Of a stretch of 11,944 bases of DNA, positions 8,579 through 11,944 are shown piece by piece. The stretch's first letter is position 1, and each line of letters opens with the position of its first letter. Source of the stretch: Stramenopiles sp. TOSAG23-2 (Eukaryota > Sar); the NCBI GenBank assembly GCA_900128395.1, contig LT649888.1, forward strand, positions 1 to 11,944, given 5' to 3'. The notes below the pieces were generated by a model, which was given only the letters and a program-made list of their open reading frames with translations, did no database searches and was not told the DNA's origin. A program made the position numbers and the translations under genes.

Positions 8579-8920
8579 GGTGGTAGTTTATTGTTGATTG
8601 TAATATACGTAATGACTACACGATATGGAACCGTATGATATGGTTTTGCATGTGCATGTCTATCTACCCCGGCAATATTCATTCTCGGTCTTTAGTGCAT
8701 AAATATTATACCACAACAATTTGTGTTATTATTTGTTCTGATGATGATGCTTCTTTCTCCGATAGTATTATTTACCTTGTAGCTCCCACCAGTTAGTATA
8801 CTAATAAGCACGGGGGTTTAAATAATCTAATGTGAATGGGATGGTCACACATCACGGCTATAAAATCACAACAAAAAATATAGGTGTGTGTACATCACGA
8901 TTTTAATATAATACCCCTCA
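8579..8920. promoter_or_regulatory. Upstream region of the SAPS gene
   Basis: This 342-bp stretch lies between the SAPS start and the C-terminal remnant of the O-GlcNAc-transferase homologue. It contains a copy of the 14-bp element TATAGCCGTGATGT on the minus strand (8849-8862), 271 bp upstream of the SAPS ATG. I see no gene in it. Confidence 0.45.
8849..8862 (-). promoter_or_regulatory. Shared upstream element TATAGCCGTGATGT, copy upstream of the SAPS gene
   Basis: The 14-mer is identical to one at 10151-10164 upstream of the kinase, in the same orientation relative to the downstream gene. The core ATAGCCG also occurs upstream of the WW-like gene (6082-6088, minus). Positions relative to the ATGs are roughly 271, 350 and 273 bp. 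Confidence 0.35.
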
Positions 8921-9052
8921 TCACATTACATATTCAAAAAACTTGTCCCATTCTAAGATCACATTGCTTGACTTATACAATTTATAAATTCGAGTTTTGA
9001 TATACTTCATAATATCCTCACGTTTCTGAATTGTTGAAGATGTTATACATAT
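8921..9052 (-). pseudogene. Displaced C-terminal remnant of an O-GlcNAc-transferase-like protein
   Basis: In the minus frame ending with TGA at 8921-8923, the sequence is protein-like back to about 9052: residues such as QKREDIMKYIKTRIY, then LYKSSNVILEWDKFFEYVM and stop. A basic helix followed by V..EW..F resembles the C-terminal end of protist O-GlcNAc-transferase-like proteins. It lies just downstream of the truncated main frame (stop at 9043-9045) but one base out of phase with it, and shares a perfect 46-bp stretch with that frame's end. It is probably the original gene terminus, now separated from the body by a deletion, a duplication or an assembly error. Confidence 0.55.
8927..8972. 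repeat. 46-bp perfect direct repeat, copy A
   Basis: It is identical over 46 bp to 9046-9091, with a period of 119 bp. Read on the minus strand both copies encode SSNVILEWDKFFEYV, but because 119 is not a multiple of three they lie in different frames. Identity at every third codon position means the duplication is very recent or an assembly artefact. Confidence 0.9.
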
Positions 9053-9825
9053 TCAAAAAACTTGTCCCATTCTAAGATCACATTGCTTGACATTGAAACC
9101 TCTTCCGGCTTTTGAAAATATGTCGTCAATCCATTCATGTAATATAATTGTTCTATGAATTTATTTTGTTCATATTCTTTGTTATAAATATGGAATAAAT
9201 TTGAAGTAATAAAATAATCCATTGTATATTCTATGCCACTAGTCACGGGATGCCCCCAAAAGGCTGCTTGTACACGCGCTAATCTTTTATATGCTAAAAA
9301 ATAAGTAAGATGATCCATCCCAATTTCTGGATATATTAGTACATCCAATAAATCATCTAATATACTATTTGCAACGGAATTTAACGTTTCATGTGAACTA
9401 AATTTACGAATGTTTGCATGGTTCATAGAAGATAATATTTCCTTCGTAATGTTATCATTTAAATTGATACCACCTATAAAATAAACATATACTTCATATT
9501 TATTTCGATAAGTTGTTTGTTTACATAATTCAGTTATGATTCCTTTAATTAACTTTCCTACAGAATGTTTGCGAAAAAACGAGCTAATAAATCCAATGCG
9601 TCGTCGTTCCTGTTGAGATGATAAGTTTCCTTGCATTTGATAAACATGATTAGTCATATTCTTCCTTGTTTTTTTCGGTTCATCATCTAACAATTTTGGT
9701 GCACAATGTCGATATGCTCTAGCCAAGGCTAATCTTTCAATTAAATCATTTCCACCTTGATAAATTAAATAATATCCAAATGCACCATCACCTAAAGTAT
9801 CTAGCAACTTGGTACAATCATTGAT
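9043..9825 (-). pseudogene. Truncated O-GlcNAc-transferase-like glycosyltransferase (GT41), N-terminal half of the catalytic domain
   Basis: GT41 enzymes transfer GlcNAc (or fucose in SPY-type enzymes) from a nucleotide sugar to Ser/Thr of nuclear and cytosolic proteins. The frame holds the start of the catalytic region: YYLIYQGGND, then RRRIGFISSFFRKHSVGKL with the conserved His, then VLIYPEIGMDHLTYFLAYK and AAFWGHPVTSGI, then MDYFITSNLF. The body then ends at GLTTYFQKPEEVSM and passes directly into a 15-residue copy of the extreme C-terminus and a TAA. The whole nucleotide-sugar-binding half of the enzyme is therefore missing. At the 5' end an in-frame TGA (9826-9828) blocks the frame. The first codon available near the conserved start is TTG (9807), and the first ATG is about 50 residues inside (9657-9655). 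An intron near 9825 could rescue the N-terminus but not the missing C-half. Activity is unlikely. Confidence 0.75.
9046..9091. repeat. 46-bp perfect direct repeat, copy B (inside the truncated glycosyltransferase frame)
   Basis: This is the partner of 8927-8972. Here it is joined in frame to the body of the gene immediately after the conserved YF.KPEEVSM segment and is followed by TAA, forming an artificial-looking protein end. Confidence 0.9.
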
Positions 9826-9828
9826 TCA

Positions 9829-9969
9829 TGGAATAATTTTTTGCCCTTTCACAATAATGAAAGGACTTTGAGCGTTTTTTTGCAATTTTAATGCTATGTA
9901 CCTGCTAATTTCGTTATGATATTTCAATGCTAATGGCCAAATAGCAGGTGCACAGCATTGCAGAAATCG
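9829..9969 (-). pseudogene. Upstream remnant of the glycosyltransferase gene behind an in-frame TGA
   Basis: The same minus frame as the main body continues past the TGA at 9826-9828 as 47 open codons with helical, protein-like composition (for example APAIWPLALKYHNEISRYIA and LKLQKNAQSPFIIV), until another TGA at 9970-9972. This looks like the N-terminal helical region preceding the YYLIYQG segment. The alternating TGA blocks suggest decay, sequencing errors, or introns not recognised here. Another frame around 9945-10010 also looks weakly protein-like, which would fit an additional frameshift, but I cannot support it firmly. Confidence 0.4.
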
Positions 9970-9972
9970 TCA

Positions 9973-10513
9973 GATTCGGTCACGATATGACCATCAAGCA
10001 GGTATTAGCACTATGTATACAAAGACTCTGGTAAAACTGAAACAGAAACTGACAAATTTGCCTAAAAATAAAACACCTCCATCCTCCATTTTTCCATAGT
10101 GTGTAGTGTTATTCTTTATACCCCTTCAACTTGTGCACTTATACTTTTACTATAGCCGTGATGTATACATACATGTGTGTGTGTTTAAGAGATGCAAGTG
10201 CACATGAGCTAGAGATATATACTGTATGTCCAAAACATCCTTTCATTTAATCAACAATCCATATCATAATCTTGTTTATTATTTAAAGAAGCGTACGATA
10301 TAGTTGTAATCTAGAATAGTTTTGACAGATACGATATATATATTCATTTCTTCGAGATTTCATATTTATTTTTTTTAAATAATATTTTTTTATTATTTTT
10401 TTTGGACACACACACATTTCTATATATATAATACTTCCCATTACACGACGACACAAAGCCATCATACCACACCAACAACAAAAACAACACACGACGATAT
10501 ATAATATAAAACA
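9973..10513. promoter_or_regulatory. Upstream region and 5' leader of the kinase gene
   Basis: The 541 bp before the kinase ATG contain the 14-bp element TATAGCCGTGATGT (10151-10164), a TG repeat near 10173-10182, a T-rich stretch at about 10368-10402, and TATA-like runs at about 10338 and 10422-10432. The final 70 bp are A/C-rich with almost no G or T, a common look for a protist 5' leader, and run into ACAATGGG at the start. No gene is seen apart from possible remnants at the left edge. Confidence 0.45.
10151..10164 (+). promoter_or_regulatory. Shared upstream element TATAGCCGTGATGT, copy upstream of the kinase gene
   Basis: It is identical over 14 bp to the minus-strand element at 8849-8862 and has the same orientation relative to its downstream gene. 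It lies 350 bp before the ATG. Confidence 0.35.
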
Positions 10514-11203
10514 ATGGGTTGTGGATCATCATCAAGTAAAGTTGGAAATGATTCAGGTGGCACTGAACCATTTCGTTCAGATAATGTATTAGTTTCAAAA
10601 TATAAATTAGGGAAAAAATTAGGAGAAGGTAGTTATGCTACTGTCTTTGAAGCAACGGATAAAGAGGACAAAATATGGGCCGTGAAAATCATTGATAAGA
10701 GCAAATGTTCACCAGAAGAATTAGTGGAAGTGAAATGGGAAGCAGAAGCATTGCAAATCGTGAAACATGAAAATATTACATATTTAAAAGAAGCATTAGA
10801 AAGTGCTAATTATTATTATCTAGTCATGGAAATCATGGCAGGTGGGGAATTGTTTGATCGTATTGTGGAGAAGGAACATTATTCTGAAAAAATGGCTCGT
10901 GATGCAATACGTACAATTGCAATTGCTTTGTTACATGCGCATGATGTTGGTGTAGTTCATTTAGATATGAAACCAGAAAATGTTTTATATCAAGGTTCAA
11001 ATGATGATGATCCATTGAAAATTTGTGATTTTGGTATAAGTCGTAAAATAGAAGATGTGTCATCGTTTCAATACCTTCTTCATCCATTGTATCAAATGCA
11101 TCATATAACCACGTTGTATTATTTGGTCGATTATATATACGTACATGATAATTCAATGCATTGTAAAAATTTTCTAATGCTCTCCAACGTCTTTTCTTTT
11201 TAA
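10514..11203 (+). CDS. CDPK/DAPK-like Ser/Thr protein kinase, acylated N-terminus, truncated after DFG
   Basis: The kinase phosphorylates Ser/Thr residues using ATP and is probably membrane-anchored: MGCGSSSSK has Gly2 for myristoylation and Cys3 for palmitoylation. The domain begins at about residue 30 with the glycine loop LGEGSYATVFEA (36-47), then Lys58 in AVKII, the hinge LVMEIMAGGELFDRI (103-117), the catalytic loop HLDMKPEN (149-156) and DFG (172-174). The catalytic Arg of HRD is Leu, so this is a non-RD kinase, as in DAPK/CaMK relatives. Kinase similarity stops at about residue 182 (base 11057-11059), before the activation segment and APE. The remaining residues to the TAG/TAA-bounded frame end at 11203 are antisense of the minus-strand gene and have no kinase character. 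The C-lobe and any calmodulin-like EF hands are absent from the window. It is either broken here or continues through an unseen intron. Confidence 0.82.
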   Translation: MGCGSSSSKVGNDSGGTEPFRSDNVLVSKYKLGKKLGEGSYATVFEATDKEDKIWAVKIIDKSKCSPEELVEVKWEAEALQIVKHENITYLKEALESANYYYLVMEIMAGGELFDRIVEKEHYSEKMARDAIRTIAIALLHAHDVGVVHLDMKPENVLYQGSNDDDPLKICDFGISRKIEDVSSFQYLLHPLYQMHHITTLYYLVDYIYVHDNSMHCKNFLMLSNVFSF

Positions 11204-11750
11204 TTAAATTATCTTCCTTAGCACTTACTAAATCCCTGCCATTTAGCGTTTCATATATGGATTTCGTTGGTTTCGTCTCTTCATACGTTTTACCTTGTTT
11301 TTGTTGTTGTACAAAATCATATGCCGTATTTGCCATGGATAATGTACGTACATCAGATGTCGATATATCTAATAATTTCTTTAATTTTGGTATATCAAAT
11401 GCAACAGCTGCATTGTAAATTTGTCGCAATTCAGTTGCACGTTGTTGTGATACTTGTGGTTTTAATTGTTTTGGTAAATCATCCCGAGCTAAATCAATTG
11501 CATCTTTAATACAAAATTGCAATACAGCAAAATCATATTCCCGTCCATAGACATTTTTGATTCCTTCTGCACATTGTTTTGCCATGCGTACAATTCGTTT
11601 TGCATTTACTTCCTCCTTTGCTTTTTCATCCACTTGTATTTGTAAAAATTCACTTTGTGCACGCCATGGTTGCCCTTTCTCTGCAATCCATACTGCACCA
11701 CCAAGTGGATTGGGATGTATTTTACGTTTCGGTGATGAACGATGTGACAT
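10833..11750 (-). CDS. Unrecognised conserved-looking protein, 3' end cut at the kinase junction
   Basis: I do not recognise this protein. It starts at the ATG at 11750-11748, and the first 226 or so residues look like a genuine soluble, mostly helical, basic protein. Visible words are HPNPLGGAVWIAEKGQPW (12-29), a helical segment with ELRQIYNAAVAFDIPKLKKL (107-126) that is faintly ankyrin-like, IYETLNGRDL, and KKKRRWRALENFYNALNYHV. From about base 11060 downward the reading is only the antisense of the kinase coding strand, with an unnatural His/Leu-rich composition, so residues after about 228 should not be trusted. The true C-terminus is missing. The gene is convergent with the kinase and has no spacer. 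Confidence 0.6.
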   Translation of the reverse strand: MSHRSSPKRKIHPNPLGGAVWIAEKGQPWRAQSEFLQIQVDEKAKEEVNAKRIVRMAKQCAEGIKNVYGREYDFAVLQFCIKDAIDLARDDLPKQLKPQVSQQRATELRQIYNAAVAFDIPKLKKLLDISTSDVRTLSMANTAYDFVQQQKQGKTYEETKPTKSIYETLNGRDLVSAKEDNLIKKKRRWRALENFYNALNYHVRIYNRPNNTTWLYDAFDTMDEEGIETMTHLLFYDLYQNHKFSMDHHHLNLDIKHFLVSYLNELHQHHAHVTKQLQLYVLHHEPFFQNNVPSPQYDQTIPHLP

Positions 11751-11944
11751 ATGTAATATAATATTTATTGTATAATTTATATATATATTATGAAGTGAAT
11801 GTATGTATATATGTATATGTGTAAAAGAAAATTACGTTTGTCTACAATTTGAATTGTTCTGTTCTTGTTTTTTTTTTATTGTCTATATATTTATGATTGG
11901 TTTGTATATTTTCTATGTCATGTGTATGTCATGTGTGTGTGTAT
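11751..11944. promoter_or_regulatory. Upstream region of the minus-strand gene at the right edge
   Basis: These 194 bp precede the ATG at 11750. They are AT-rich with TATATATA runs (about 11778-11790), ATGTATAT/TGTATATG repeats, a T10-type run near 11867-11878, and two tandem TATGTCATGTG words ending in a TG repeat at the window edge. No coding frame is seen. Confidence 0.4.

Noticed and set aside
9826-9972. In-frame TGA codons in the glycosyltransferase could mean TGA is a sense codon (Trp or Sec).
   Set aside because: About 2,200 codons in the other four long frames contain no internal TGA, Trp is always TGG there, and TBCB ends with TGA. A standard code with a broken gene is simpler.
9978-9992. 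GGTCA-CGATA-TGACC hairpin as a possible RNA element.
   Set aside because: A 5-bp stem alone is weak, and it sits in sequence that may be a decayed coding region of the glycosyltransferase.
10283-10598. Minus-strand frames overlapping the kinase start.
   Set aside because: They read antisense through the kinase leader and first exon and have no protein-like features.
11057-11203. An intron in the kinase beginning at GT 11057-11058, with the minus-strand gene nested inside it.
   Set aside because: Kept only as an alternative: no other gene in the window needs introns, no acceptor followed by kinase C-lobe is present through 11944, and the nested gene would itself lack an end.
1-11944. tRNA or rRNA genes, CRISPR arrays, transposons and viral insertions.
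   Set aside because: By eye I found no T-loop or cloverleaf signals, no regularly spaced repeats, no transposase, integrase or reverse-transcriptase motifs, and no terminal inverted repeats with target duplications. A tRNAscan and repeat search were not possible here.

Overview
The window is visibly AT-rich nuclear DNA from a unicellular eukaryote. It holds eukaryote-only families: tubulin-folding cofactor B, a PP6-type SAPS regulatory subunit, an acylated CDPK/DAPK-like kinase and a protist-type O-GlcNAc transferase. Reading frames are long and intron-free, intergenic spaces run about 0.5-0.7 kb, and proteins are full of Asn, Asp, Ser and Lys tracts. The O-GlcNAc-transferase sub-family resembles stramenopile or other algal homologues, so a stramenopile-like protist is possible. 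That placement is an inference from remembered family features and is weak. The standard nuclear code fits: four reading frames totalling about 2,200 codons contain no internal TGA.

Left part (1-5809). A leucine-rich-repeat, possibly F-box, gene runs leftward off the window edge (1-1619, minus; partial). It is divergent from TBCB (2269-2931, plus) across a 649-bp intergenic region with a 23-bp palindrome and a CAG-rich patch. TBCB converges on a coiled-coil/WW-like gene (3590-5809, minus). The space between their 3' ends carries a roughly 160-178 bp tandem duplication whose copies differ only by three small indels.

Middle part (5810-8578). The SAPS-family gene (6440-8578, minus) lies head-to-tail behind the WW-like gene. 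Their spacer contains a G+C-richer 60-nt patch with three successive hairpins.

Right part (8900-11944). This part looks disrupted. The O-GlcNAc transferase homologue (about 8921-9969, minus) has no usable ATG at its apparent N-terminal region, an in-frame TGA, no C-terminal catalytic half, and a perfect 46-bp direct repeat that duplicates its extreme C-terminus out of frame. The kinase (10514 onward, plus) stops resembling a kinase just after its DFG motif, at about 11057. There it abuts, with no gap, an unrelated gene read from the opposite strand (11750 down to about 11060). Both coding regions are cut mid-protein at the same point, so this is a breakpoint, an assembly mis-join, or less likely an intron boundary.

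The genes belong to separate housekeeping and signalling processes (tubulin folding, phosphatase targeting, kinase signalling, protein glycosylation) and do not form an operon or pathway. A 7-14 bp element containing ATAGCCG lies in the same orientation roughly 270-360 bp upstream of three of the gene starts and may be a shared promoter element. I found no clear evidence of a new multi-gene system. The most notable signals are the two structural disruptions, the 3' duplication and the shared upstream motif.
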